Part shown: positions 12,581-25,634 of the stretch, one piece after another
Position numbering within the stretch: the first letter of the stretch is position 1
How the letters are laid out: the number at the start of each line of letters is the position of its first letter
DNA from: Strigamia acuminata
Taxonomy: Eukaryota > Arthropoda > Chilopoda > Geophilomorpha > Linotaeniidae
Length of the DNA: 64,000 bases
Direction of reading: 5' to 3'
Assembly: GCA_949358305.1 (NCBI GenBank)
Contig: OX442315.1
Location: 124,001 to 188,000, forward strand
Program-made: the position numbers and the translations under genes
The notes under the pieces: model-generated
The model's database searches: none
What the model was told of the DNA's origin: nothing
The model's input: only the letters and a program-made list of their open reading frames with translations

Positions 12581-13971
12581 ATGGCCAAATGCGCCGCCAC
12601 AATTTTCCTCGTCGCGCTCGCTCTCTTTCTCTTCGTCCACTTGACTTGGGCGCAAACGCAAACCTTGTTCGGTAAGACCAATTACAAAAAATTCCTTGAA
12701 GCATTATTGTGTCGTACTATAACATGTTATAGTTATGACTTGATTCGTCAACAGTTGTGCTCGCCACAATTTTTTGAAAAATAGTTGTTGTCTATCTCTT
12801 TACATAGCTCCATTACGCCTTTTTTTTGAGGGCTTTGGAGACCCATACATCCAATTTAGAAAAGTTTCCTGGGATATAGACGGCCTAAAATCTGTTTAGT
12901 TTTTAATTTTATCTCATTCTGTTCACAAGTTATTAGAAATATTGTAAATAGTCACTTTTTGGAGTTTTTAATTTTTTTCTCTTCAACTATTCATTTTTTT
13001 TCAAAAAACTTTTAACGAAATGATAGCTCTAACAATCCTTTAAATCCTCCTAAAACCATTTCTACTTATGAGAAATAGTTTCTGAGAAATTTCAAATATT
13101 AAAAGTTCCAAAAATAAGAATATGACATTTTTTTGGCAAGGAGTTGTATAGTCTCTACCACAAATGAATATTTCTCTTCGCCACAGATTTGTTTAATGGA
13201 ATTCACGTCCGGAGTAAGCGAGACGAGGGCTCGGAGCCTGGAAATGCCAACCAATACTTCGACGAACTACTTAACAACACCAAACAATTGATAATCGATA
13301 GGTCGCAACTTGCAATTGCGAGCAAAAATATTTCGTTTTTAAATGAATTTGTAATTTCTCCATAGGGGTTACGATCCGTTGAATATCGGGCAGATTGATA
13401 TTTGCTCCAACTGCGAACTCGAGGGACTGACGACAATAAAACGAACGGGTGACTCGACAGTCATTCAGGAAGGCGATGATGTCGTTTTGCAAACTAACGT
13501 TGGGTTCGAAGAACTTCGAGCAAATTGTCAATGCGCCAAAAAGTAAAGCATTCAATTCAATTTTTACAATTATTTACAATTATTTTCAATTATTTTTATG
13601 TATTTTTATTTCTTTCCACTTATTTTTATGTATTTTCATTTATTTTCATTTATTTTCATTTCTCTAGGGTTTTATTCATCACGTTTCGAGGCCACCTGTC
13701 GGCAGTTTTACGCAACCTGGCGATGCGCGGTACCATCCGAACAAGCACCGCCGTCAGACTTCATCCAGTTCTCGAACACTTTGAAGTGACCGACAACGGC
13801 GACTTGGACATGGACTGGGACGGCAAAGGAATCTTGTCGTTCGTTTCCGAGGGAATATTCAGTCTGTTCAAAAGCAAGTTCCGCAAACACGCGCAGAAGG
13901 CGCTTCCGGATCTGTTGCGCACGACCATTCAAAACAACCTGCATCGAGTCACAACCCTCGGATCCTCATAA
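12581..13971 (+). CDS. Secreted protein resembling mite group 7 allergens
   Basis: Four exons (12581-12671, 13187-13301, 13366-13542, 13668-13971) encode 228 residues. A signal peptide of about 25 residues (hydrophobic FLVALALFLFVHL then TWAQ) opens the protein. The mature part has a dibasic KRDE site, an amphipathic helix, the block GLTTIKRTGDSTV, and a C-terminal amphipathic helix region. Spacing and the GLxxMKRxGD-like block resemble group 7 mite allergens, which adopt a lipid-binding fold of the BPI/TULIP type. A role in binding a lipid or other hydrophobic ligand outside the cell is inferred. There are four cysteines, in ICSNCE and NCQCAK, which could form two disulphides. Intron 1 is enlarged by a dispersed repeat. 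The family call is from memory and moderate. Confidence 0.65.
12696..13155. repeat. Dispersed repeat, copy 1 (intron of group-7-like gene)
   Basis: About 450 bases match, mostly as the reverse complement, the block at 23524-23945. Shared landmarks include GGCAAGGAGTTGTAT, TTTCCTGGGATATAGACGG and CTCCATTACGCC. A palindrome ATAACATGTTAT lies near the left edge. There is no ORF of note. Its class is unknown; exact ends cannot be set from two copies. Confidence 0.65.
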
Positions 13972-14760
13972 CTCCTTTTCTCTCTTCAATTACTTCATTA
14001 ATCTCTCGATTGATCAATAAACTACTTTTCCTTCAAATCTCGATCATTTCCAAACACAATACCCGGACGTCACGTGGTCTGTGGAGGGCCACGAGGCGCT
14101 GGACGCAACACACACGATGATAAAATCCACGAAATACACGAAAGACACAAGTTTAGGTTTTGGTTATTGCTTTATTGTTGTCTAGGGGTATGATATGGTG
14201 TCTCAAGGTGTATTTCCCAGCTTCTGAAGACGAAGGACATGCTCGACAAAATACATCAATGCATTAGGCCACGAAAGGGCAAAAACGCGCGACATTTGGG
14301 AAGGAAGGTCCCGCCAAAATCGGAAGGGACAGACACAACATAATACGTAGTTGACATTCTGCCTCGTCTTCGAGTAAGAAATTCAATTTGTCCCAGAAAA
14401 TATCAAATTTCCAACTTTTATTTCGCCTTATACGTCATCAATTTTTAGAAAAATAGAATTTGCTTTCTTTCACTGGTCCGTGATCGAGTCAAATAAAACA
14501 AAATAAAACTAAAATCAACTCACATAATGTTGCGTAATATAATCGCGTTTATAATCGACATCTGCTCACCACGTTGCTTGCAAAGCAAAGCCAAAAGTGG
14601 ACTAGAAACATTGACTTCCTTTTTTTCTTTCTCCACTTTATTTATCAATTGAAAAGTGTACAAACAAATGTCACTTTTCCTAAAAAATAAACAAATGTCA
14701 ATTTATTTTATTGCCACGGAAGCCGCATTATTTTCCATACATTTTCTGTCTCCGTTTCTT
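13972..14760. other. Tail-to-tail intergenic, group-7-like / HBS1L
   Basis: Convergent 3' regions. A polyadenylation-type AATAAA for the + gene lies near 14015. Nothing else coding was found; 14080-14340 is GC-richer than its surroundings but open in no long frame. Confidence 0.4.
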
Positions 14761-17700
14761 TCACAGGATCTGAAACAACATTTTTATTTTCATTACTAAT
14801 TAATTTAAGAATTTAAATTTAATCCAATTTATTTACCGCTGTCACCAATCCGGCCGCGATGGTGGACCCCTTGGAGCGCAGCATGAATCGGCCGAGTTCC
14901 TTGAAATCTTTGTAGAGTTCGACGCACACGGGCCGCCCCACCTCGATCTCGATCACGGCGCTACTGTTCTTGACCAGACAGCGCGGTTTGTTCTTCACCA
15001 CCTCGCCCGTGTTCCGGTGCAGCTGACTCAGCAGTTTGCGCACCACGGCCGGTTCGCTCAACGTTTGGTAATGGAAAACCACCTGCAACGTAAACCATTT
15101 ATTTATGTCGCGAACGAGTGAGTAGTCGATAGTCGAGTAGTCGCAATACCGGAAATCCCTTGGTTATCGGCACGTCGATGTTGAAGATGACGATCCTCGC
15201 CTGGATGAGCGACGACGCGCGGATCGGCTGCGCGATGCTGCACATGATGCTGCCGGTCGTCACGTTCGCCATGTCCATGTTGGCGATGGAAAGCGTCACT
15301 TGGTCGCCGGCGAAAGCGCCGTTCACCGACGAGTCGTCGATGGCGATGCCTTTCACGTGCGCCGTCTCCCCTTGCGGCATCACCAGCACGCGATCGCCGC
15401 TCGACACGTAGCCCGTTTCGATGCGCCCCGACACGCAGAATCCGCTCAACTGGCCCTTGAATGTGTCGCCCACCGACATTCGGAATGGTTTCGACATCGG
15501 ACGCTCGGGCGATTTAAAATTATCTGACAAAAAATTAAAAAATCAAAATAACGAAAAAACACGATTCGTTCGATCCAATTTCACCGATTTGTTGGAGCAA
15601 AGTTCGTCCCCGGTACCAGCTGGCCGCCACCTCGCTCGGCGGCTCCTTCAAGTTGCTGCCGGTCAAGCCGCTGCACGGCACGTACTCCACGTCGCTCTCC
15701 TTGTAGCCGACCTGTTTCAAAAACTGTCCGATTTTCGTGGCGATCTCGTCAAAGCGCTTTTCCGACCAATCGACCGTGTCCAACTTGTTGACCACCACCA
15801 CCAGCTGCGAGACCCCCAAAGAGCGCACCAGCAGCGCGTGTTCTCGGGTTTGACCGCCCGACTCGAACCCGGTCTCGAATTCGCCCTTGGTCGCGTCCAC
15901 CACCAAAATAGCCGCGTCCGCCTGCGCCGCGCCGGTTATCATGTTCGGAATGAAATCTTTGTGCCCGGGCGCGTCCAAAACCGTGATCATCTTCCTCTCC
16001 GTCTCGAATTTCGATTGACCCACGTCCATTGTGATGCCCCGATTCCTAAATTAAAAATTAATTACAATTTAATTACAATTTAATTAATTGCAGACCGTTC
16101 TTCGCCGGTTTCGTCCAAAACCCAGGCGTAAACGAACGAAGTTTTGCCGATTTTCTTCGATTCCTGCCGATATTTGTGCATGAGTTTCTGATTGACGGCA
16201 CCCACGAGGAACAACAGATGCCCCATCAGCGTGCTTTTGCCCGCGTCCACGTGTCCGATCACCACCATGTTGATCACGTCCTTGGACGACGCTCTTTCCT
16301 TCGCGTATTCCGCGTCCACGTCGATTTTACGATTTTCCTTGCTCGGCTTAACCGGCTCTGGTTGCGTCTCCGGTTGCGGCGCCGCTTTCTCCGTCGCACT
16401 AATCTGCAATTCATCAATTATTCCTTCAAAAGTTCCTTCAAATTCAAACTTAAAATTGGTCTACTAACGGTCACGTTCGAGATTGCTTCCTTGAGATCGG
16501 TGGCCGCCACTTCTGTCGGTAATCAACAAAAATAAAATCACGAAAAGTCAAAACTCTCTTTTTTAAAAACAACAAAAACCAGACGGATGTTTATTTATAA
16601 TGACGATAATAAAAAAACAATAAAATATAACTACAATCAATTTCTGTTTGCGAATGGTGGAAAACGTGTAAAAAAAATCAGGGAATCAGTCGATTGACAA
16701 ACTAGTCGTGAGTACCGTGAACTAATTAACTTCTCCGAGCAATTTTGACCAAATCGTCGGGCGACGGGCACGAAAAATCAAAAGCTACGTGCTCGCCGTT
16801 CGAAAAATTCCAATTCGTAGCGTCCGATATCGGAACGGGAGTCGGGACGACGGGACGTCGTAATTTGAGGCAAACGATTCGCGCGAACGGACTCGGCGAT
16901 GCTTTTAGCGAGGGGTCGGACGGGAAATCGAATTGTTTGTGACACGATTGGTCGGGGCTCGAATCGCTCGGATCTTGGGTGCCCACTCCCGAGTCCTCTT
17001 CGCTCTCCGACGACAGCCGGACTTTCAGAGCGTGACACAAGTCCATAACGTCATCCTCCGAGCTTTTTTCCGACTCGTTCGAACGATTTTCCGGCGTTTT
17101 CGTCGTTCCGAACGATAAAATCGCTTTGGACGAGCGATTTTGCCTCGCCAAATCCATGAGGCTCGTGCTGCCGCACGACAGGCGCGACGAATCGAACGAA
17201 TTCGTGGATCTGCAGTTGGCGATCAAATTGCTCAACGAAAACGCCGGTCGTGCGAGGTCCTGTTTGGCCAGCTCGGACAGCGTGGGCCCTAAATTGGGCC
17301 CCAAATTGGGCCCCAAATTGGGCCCCAAATTGGGCCCCAAATTGGGCCCCAAATTTAGCGCCAAATTTGGATCCAAATTGGACGTCGAACTTTGATCGTC
17401 CGAGTTGTGTTGTCGGCGGATCAAACTCGACAAACTTAAATTCACATTGTGATCTTACCTTCCGGTTGCCGGAACGAAAATAAACGAGAGAGAAAAAAAA
17501 GGCTTAAAATTAGTGACTTTTTCTCATTTTTCATCAATTTCTTTTACCTTTTCTGACCCGTTCGCGACGAACTCGCTGCGGCTTCGGTTCGTCCTTGCTG
17601 TTGTCGGATAAAATCTTATCGAGCGATTTCTCCACGTCGAAATGGTTGGCGATCACGGTTTCCCTCATCACGTTGATTGGGATCGAGTCGCCGACTACGT

Positions 17701-18154
17701 TGTAAATTTCCTCCAGACACGACTCCAATCGAGCTACAATTTAAAAGTTTACAATTTAATTGAAAATGAAAATTCAAATTTCACCTCTGTCGATATCGTT
17801 GAGCAGTTTCGTGGCGTCCACGTCCGGCAATTGCGCTTCTTCTTCGGGAATATCGTCGTTTTCGCCCGTCAAATAGTTTGAAAACGAGTAGTTTTTGGCC
17901 GTTCGATCGTACATGAACTCCGCGGCTGAAGTTAGACAAAATTCAAAGGCAATTCGGCCACTTTTTGAGCGTTAACACTAAAAATACCCGTATTAGGTGA
18001 TATGCAATAATCGTCCTCGACGGATCGACCGTAAACGTCGTCGACGTCGCATTCTGAAAACAACACGAATTCAATTCCATCCATCAATCAACGAGGTGTT
18101 CGTCTATCTACCTTCGTTGTAGTTCATCTTGCGTATATTCCGGTGCCGTGACAT
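14761..18154 (-). CDS. HBS1L: HBS1-like ribosome-rescue GTPase (full-length form)
   Basis: HBS1 partners Pelota (Dom34) to release ribosomes stalled on mRNA in the cytosol. Ten exons: 18112-18154, 17988-18053, 17785-17925, 17548-17733, 16469-16512, 16096-16403, 15585-16045, 15150-15523, 14837-15082, 14761-14769, giving 625 residues. The N-terminus [14 protein letters not shown] with [10 protein letters not shown] matches HBS1L and distinguishes it from eRF3. The GTPase domain shows GHVDAGKST (P-loop), DAPGHKDF (G3) and NKLD (G4). The elongation-factor beta-barrel domains 2 and 3 follow and end in [11 protein letters not shown]. The last exon adds only two codons and a stop. A large ORF inside the intron after exon 4 appears to be an alternative last exon (see next entry). 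Confidence 0.95.
16726..17453 (-). CDS. HBS1L: Alternative terminal exon of HBS1L, SKI7-type
   Basis: An ORF of 242 codons sits in the intron between HBS1L exons 4 and 5. Splicing exon 4 (ending 17548, phase 1) to the acceptor ending TAAG at 17454 keeps the frame and gives a 387-residue protein with the HBS1 N-terminus but no GTPase. It ends [18 protein letters not shown] then stop. In vertebrates and fungi a short HBS1L isoform made this way acts as SKI7, linking the cytoplasmic exosome to the SKI complex, and carries a similar F-x-F-x-x-PSPDD block near its end. The exon is Ser-rich with scattered acidic stretches and contains an LGPN repeat. The acceptor is uncertain because an earlier AG at 17459-17460 would give a quick stop. 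Confidence 0.72.
17285..17355. repeat. 12-bp minisatellite coding for LGPN repeats
   Basis: About six head-to-tail copies of a unit close to AATTGGGCCCCA. On the minus strand they encode repeated Leu-Gly-Pro-Asn within the SKI7-type exon, in frame. Flanking degenerate units suggest recent expansion. Confidence 0.85.
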
Positions 18155-18643
18155 CTTTCAAATCGTGACTTTTCCCGACCGAGTCGAGTCACCTAACGAC
18201 CACCATTTTGACTTCGTAAATAAATATAAATCGGCCGCGCGCTCTCGCGACAAAAACCAACAATAAAGTGTTAATAATAAAAAAAATCAAAATAATATCA
18301 TTTAATGCGCTTTTATCTTCATTTTTTTTGTTGTTTTTACAGTAAATTACAAAAATATAAAGAGAAATAATCAAACTACCGCAACATCTTTGGATGGGAT
18401 TCAAAAACAAAACGAAACGAAACAAACAAGAACAAAAACAAAAGAACTGAAATCGGACTGAAATCAGACACACGACGGCCATTTTGTTTAAACTAGAAAA
18501 CACAGTAATTGAATAAATAAAGAAAATAAAAAATAAGCAGCAGCACGTGCAACGTGACAGTCTAGATAATCTCAGTAAATGTATACTCCATAAATAAAAA
18601 CAGAAATTAAAAAACAAAAACAAAAAATGATTCATGATTCTAA
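18155..18643. other. Intergenic, HBS1L start to TBPL1 end
   Basis: Holds the HBS1L promoter side and the 3' untranslated region of TBPL1. It is AT-rich and the ORFs are low complexity. Nothing else supported. Confidence 0.4.
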
Positions 18644-20104
18644 CTAATCCCAACTTCGATCACTGTCGAATAAATTGTCGCGCTCGTCGTCGGAACTGAT
18701 GAAAATGTCATTATTCTCGCGCTGCTGTTGTTGTTGTTGCTGCTGCTGCTGTTGTTGCGTGTGATTAGAATTATTATGTCTTTGCACCGTTTTGCGTCGC
18801 TTCGTCTTTGATTTGTCGTCGTCGCCCCCTTCCTTCGGATTGCGCCGGTATTCGTAGACGATGGGGAAAATGTGTTCGATCGCCGCCTGCACGTTCATCA
18901 CGCTCGGCGCTACAATTTAAATTTAAATCATTAATTTCATTTTAATTTTAATTTTTAACCCTTCCCACCCCAACCTAGGGTCAATTTTGACCTCCAAAAG
19001 TGTTTTTATTTTTTTTCTCAAAAACTATTGGGATTTTCATTCTGAAATTTTATGTATTTTCATTTAACATCATAACAAACAATAAAAAAATAATAGATTT
19101 AAAAATCACAAGAAAATTTTTTTATGAAATTCCTTTGTTTACTCACTACTTTCGAATGCAATGTCAATTATTTTTGTCGCTCTCTTTTGACAAATACTGA
19201 ATTGCTAAAATTACTTCATAAACATTAAATACTCAGAGAATAAAATCATTTTCAATCATTTTTGGAAAAAAATTTTCGGCTTGGGGTCAAAAATGACCCG
19301 AGTTGGGTGAGTAAGGGATTTTTTTTAGGTTGGGGCTGCGAGGGTTAAAATCAATCTTTGTACCCGTGACGGTTATGCTTCCGGTGGAGAAGATTTTTAG
19401 AGTTGCTTTCGGATCTTTCAGTTTGTACGTCACCCCGGGATGAAGTTCAGGTTCGTAGCTGGCAAACAAGAAAAATTCAATTTTAATACTTAATACTTAA
19501 ATTAAAAACGTGCGAATACCTGGCGTTCGCCCGATGATCATTCGAGAACTGAATAATCCGAATCGCGAACGGCATCGTGCAAGTTCCGAGCACATTAACC
19601 ACTCGGTAATTACTAAACCGAACTTTAAAACCCAGTTTCTGTAACGTACGAGCGAATCTGCGCGCGGCCACTTTGGCCAAATCCTCACTAAAAATCAAAA
19701 TAAAAATTAAAACAAACAAATAAAATCAAAATCAAATATTTAACCTAGTTGCACCGGTGCAGGTGATCTTCCCCGACGACCACATGCTCGCAGTCGTGTA
19801 CGGCTTACGTATTTTCATCGTAACCATCTAAATGTGAAGAAGAATGCGAATTGTGAAAAGTGCCTCCAATTTCGGCGTCGCTTTTCGCTCTTACCCCGTT
19901 CTCGCGTCGGAATTCGACGTTGTTGGCTTGCAGCGCGATTTCCCGGAGATTCAAGTGACACCGGACGCTGAAACTACACACCACGTTATTAATGATGATG
20001 TCCAGTTGCGTGGGTTCCTCCGGCGCTTCGTTCGTGTTTCCCTTCACGTTATAATCGTTGCAAAGTTTATCACAAAAACCGTTTTCTTCGTGCATCGTAG
20101 CCAT
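18644..20104 (-). CDS. TBPL1: TBP-related factor 2 / TBP-like protein 1
   Basis: TRF2 binds TFIIA and TFIIB and drives transcription at a subset of TATA-less promoters; it is known only from bilaterian animals. Five exons: 19895-20104, 19745-19827, 19520-19687, 19364-19458, 18644-18909, giving 273 residues. The two TBP-type repeats are seen, with NNVVCSFSVRCHLNLREIAL in the first and ASYEPELHPGVTYKL plus FSTGSITVTAPS in the second. The changed DNA-contact residues follow TRF2 rather than TBP. Human TBPL1 has 186 residues. Here about 34 extra residues precede the core, and the last exon adds a Lys-rich, poly-Gln (18720-18757) and acidic tail. The initiator ATG is the first codon after a TTTCAG acceptor, so an upstream noncoding exon is likely. 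Intron 4 holds a piggyBac-like MITE. Confidence 0.93.
18959..19344. mobile_element. piggyBac-like MITE in TBPL1 intron 4
   Basis: TTAA flanks both sides (18955-18958 and 19345-19348). The ends CCCTTCCCACCCCAACCTA and its partner (GGTTGGGGCTGCGAGGG) are imperfect inverted repeats. Sub-terminal GGGTCAATTTTGACC and GGTCAAAAATGACC blocks mirror the GGTCATTTTGACC palindrome of the element at 6091. AT-rich middle, no transposase. Confidence 0.75.
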
Positions 20105-20231
20105 CTGAAAAACGAACACGCAAAATTTGAAATTTGTCCCATTTACGCCTTCGTTTAATCACCGCACCTTTCGATTTTCATCCAAAACACAAAGAGAAAT
20201 AGAACTCGCTTCCTTTTTCTTTCGATGCAAG

Positions 20232-20468
20232 ATGGACCGACCTGACCCGTCCGTTCTCACTCGACTGGCCAAATTATCCGAAAACACCACTAATAACGTC
20301 CGCGATTGGTCCGACGTCATCGCTCCGACCAATCGCGGCTCTCGTTACAAACCGTCGAACCGCGACACCGAGCGGCGGAATAAATACGCTCGTTCCTATC
20401 GGGTTTCGAATGAAAACACAACTCTCGGTGACGTCTCGCGCCGATTCCAGTTTGATTTATCCGAATGA
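20232..20468 (+). CDS. Small unknown ORF, 78 residues
   Basis: A single open frame from ATG at 20232 to TGA at 20466. Third codon positions are C- or G-rich in the style of the neighbouring real exons, which supports coding. The product is basic and polar (many Arg, Asn, Ser), with no signal peptide or membrane segment. It lies between the divergent TBPL1 and PCMTD genes. I do not recognise it. It might instead be a transcribed leader antisense to the TBPL1 5' region. Confidence 0.45.
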   Translation: MDRPDPSVLTRLAKLSENTTNNVRDWSDVIAPTNRGSRYKPSNRDTERRNKYARSYRVSNENTTLGDVSRRFQFDLSE

Positions 20469-20473
20469 CGTCA
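20466..20473. promoter_or_regulatory. CRE-type palindrome TGACGTCA
   Basis: A perfect TGACGTCA overlaps the stop codon of the small ORF and lies about 320 bases upstream of the PCMTD start codon. Identical octamers occur at 28853, 28951 and 47031. Binding by CREB/ATF factors is inferred. Confidence 0.45.
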
Positions 20474-20703
20474 CGCCCCAAAATCCATAACAGTTGTATT
20501 TTCTCGGATTTCTGTTTACATCGGATCGATCGCTCATTTATTTCATAAGAAGTTCCATTCCCGAGGTAAAACACGAGCTTCCTTAACGATTCGATTCGAA
20601 CGCGTCCAGTTTTTTTGCCGAAAAAAGGTTGACTGAGCAAAAATGGCCGTGTTCAGCTGATCGCTTTGTACAACAACAACAACAACAATTGCATTCTCCA
20701 TAA

Positions 20704-23049
<2,346 letters not shown>

Positions 23050-23523
23050 GCTGTTGTTGTTGTTGTTCTTGTTATTTATAATATTAAAAACAAAAAGTAA
23101 TCTAGGATAGATTTGTTCTGATAAGAAATTTAAACAAAACAAAAATCAATAAAAATATCAAATACCATTTTTTTTGCAACAATAAATTTATTTTACCGAA
23201 TTATAGTTATCGAGTTTGTAGTTCTTTGACTCTCGACGACACCTAGCACGTGACAATAAAAAACAATTTTCTATTTTTAACACGCACATTGATTTGTTAT
23301 TCATTTATTTTTATCTCCCAATCCGAGGAATACTGCAATACCGGCCAACCTATGGCACCCTCACTTTACCTGCTTCCAAAAATCAGTTTAATATTTTGAT
23401 ATTTTAATATTTTTCCTTTGCATATTGGCTGCTTAGTGCTTATCAATAAAATGTCTCCGCAATAAGGGACCTTGTGCTGCTTGTTCGGCCTATCCCGGTA
23501 CACGATGAGTAGTTGTGGATTCG

Positions 23524-23990
23524 TATATACAACTCCTTGCCAAAAAAATGGCATACCGGTATCCCTATTTTTGAAACTTTTAATATTTGAAATTTCTCAG
23601 AAACTATTTCTCACAAGTAAAAATGGTTTTAGAAGGATTTAAAGGATTGTTAGAGCTATCATTTCGTTAAAAAAAAATAAATAGTTAAAGAGAAAAAAAT
23701 TAAAAACTCCAAAAACAATATTTCTCATAACTTGAAAACAGAATGAGATAAAATTAAAAACTAAACAGATTTGAGCCCGTCTGTATCCCAGGAAACTTTT
23801 CTAAATTGGATGTATGGGTCTCTAAGGCCCTCAAAAAAAGGCGTAATGGAGCTATGTAAAGGGGTAGACAACCACTATTTTTAAAAAAATCGTGGCGAGC
23901 ACAACTGTTGACGAATCGAAACGAAACTTTAGCATTGAAGCCTTATTGTGTCGTACTACAACATGTTATAGTTATGACTTGATTCGTCAG
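23524..23990. repeat. Dispersed repeat, copy 2
   Basis: Mostly the reverse complement of 12696-13155. After the inverted body the sequence CCTTATTGTGTCGTACTACA resumes in the direct orientation, so the copies differ by a rearrangement around a palindromic end (GATTCGTCA and TGACGAATC). No ORF. Confidence 0.65.
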
Positions 23991-25156
23991 AGTAGGTTAA
24001 CCTAGGTTCAAACAATTATAAACTGAAGCTACAGTTCATAATTGTTTGAACCTACCCGTAAGTATTTTTTCATTTTAGTTGATTAAGAGGAAAATTAAAA
24101 GCTTCCGTGTTCAAAAAACAAGGTGTTTTGGTTATTTTAAGAAAACCATAAAATGACGAGATGATTACAAAACAAACAAATCCCATGTGTTCGTTATTGA
24201 TGGATGACTAAAAAGTGTTTACAGTTTCAGGAAACACCTTCTGTACAGTAGTATATTAACAGACTTCACTGCAGTATTCCAAGAAAATGATAGGTTAGGC
24301 TGCAGTGCACAGCCGAAATAGTCTCAATACTCTCAAACATAGATCAGGGGTTCTCAAACTTTTTAACATTACGACCCACTTCAAACCCGGCAAACTGAAT
24401 TTTTTAGTAATACTTATTTTCCTCTCAGCCAATTTGCAACAGTTCCGGGCGAGGACACTCCTGCTCTTGTTTTAATTTCACCCTTTCCTTCGTCCAGTCA
24501 ATTGGAAATTCATTTAAGCTTAAGTTAGAAACTCCTCATTTTAATCCAACTAATCCCTGTATAAAGTCTTTTTAAACCCAAATTTTAGTCGTATCTTTGA
24601 AATTCGCCAAAATTTTCTTCATGGATGCAAGAGAATCGGTCCTAGGCCCTTCTGGTGATAGCATCAACAAAAATAGTCGCTTTATATTCTTCCCTTGCAG
24701 GGCCGTCTTTACACTTTTCAGCACCCTGGGCTAATAAAACTCTTGCGCTCCTGTGTCCAGCACCCCTGGGCTGCAACCCAGTTAGCCCAATGGTAGAGGT
24801 GGGCCTGTTCCCTTGTAGTCGGACACAGGCTCCATGTAAAATAAGCATACAGTCATTCCGAACCGAATATTGTAGTTTGTTTACCATTTAACTCACTACC
24901 CGTACTCACATTAGAAATCCCTGCCCAATTCCCACTTTTTTCATTATTTTATTTCCCATAAAAAGAGGCTTTTCAGAAGCAATGATGGCCACTTTGATGC
25001 TACACTTTGATCTTTACTTAGCCAAAAGGCCGAGACGAGAAGCGATACAACTAAAATGTGCCAAAAATGACCAGTTCTAGAAAAATCTCTGTTCTCTCAC
25101 CAGTCCATAACTACATTACATTCTACATGACGCGTAAAAGACTAAAAGAGCAGTAC

Positions 25157-25411
25157 AGTAGAACCCCGATTATCCCAACTTAAAACATTAGATTTTCACA
25201 CAAATTGTCCTGCATATGAAAATCAAGTCATTAAAACCGACCAAAAATGGATAAAAATTGTAAAAAAAACATTAAAAACCGATTAAAAGCAAGTGAAAAT
25301 CATCAAAAAACATTTAAAAAACCGATAAACATCGGTAATAAAATCGATAAAAAATCGCTTGACTGCTGTTCATGTAAGCGGTGTTCCCATAATCGAGTTT
25401 CTACCGTACTG
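25157..25411. mobile_element. pogo/Tigger-like MITE
   Basis: The ends CAGTAGAACCCCGATTATCC and CGAGTTTCTACCGTACTG (read inward as CAGTACGGTAGAAACTCGAT) are imperfect inverted repeats, flanked by TA. The pattern matches Tigger-type tips. The interior is AT-rich with no ORF. Confidence 0.7.
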
Positions 25412-25566
25412 TAGTTAAAGTTAAACGATCGACACTTATGATTTTTATTCACCTGAAGTGCATAACCGAGTAACAGCGAGTGTTAAAAATGCCTACTCTT
25501 ACCTGTTTTGGTTCAAGCAGAGATTGATTGACTGGTACGTGGCAGAGTTGAACAAACTTTTTGAAC

Positions 25567-25573
25567 AATCTAT

Positions 25574-25609
<36 letters not shown>

Positions 25610-25612
25610 ATT
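25567..25612. repeat. (TTTA)n microsatellite
   Basis: About ten copies of TATT/TTTA in tandem, just 3' of the eIF3m gene on its strand. Confidence 0.9.
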
Positions 25613-25634
25613 TATTTATTTCGATTAGCTAAAT

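Larger units (their letters stand above)
23050..25634. other. Repeat-rich intergenic, PCMTD to eIF3m
   Basis: No coding exon is supported. It contains repeat copy 2 (23524-23990), a hairpin at about 24003-24054 with a 15-base stem (GGTTCAAACAATTAT), a hAT-tip-like CAGGGGTTCTCAAAC at 24353, a pogo/Tigger-like element at 25157-25411 and a TTTA microsatellite at 25567-25612. Confidence 0.55.

Noticed and set aside
24353-24800. hAT-like tip CAGGGGTTCTCAAAC and AGGGCCGTCTTTACAC tip
   Set aside because: Both look like transposon ends, but I found no matching inverted partner or duplication nearby, so no element was called.
24780-24850. tRNA-like stretch containing TAGCCCAATGGTAGAGG
   Set aside because: It resembles a D-arm (TGGTAGAG) but no acceptor, anticodon or T-arm pairing could be built around it.
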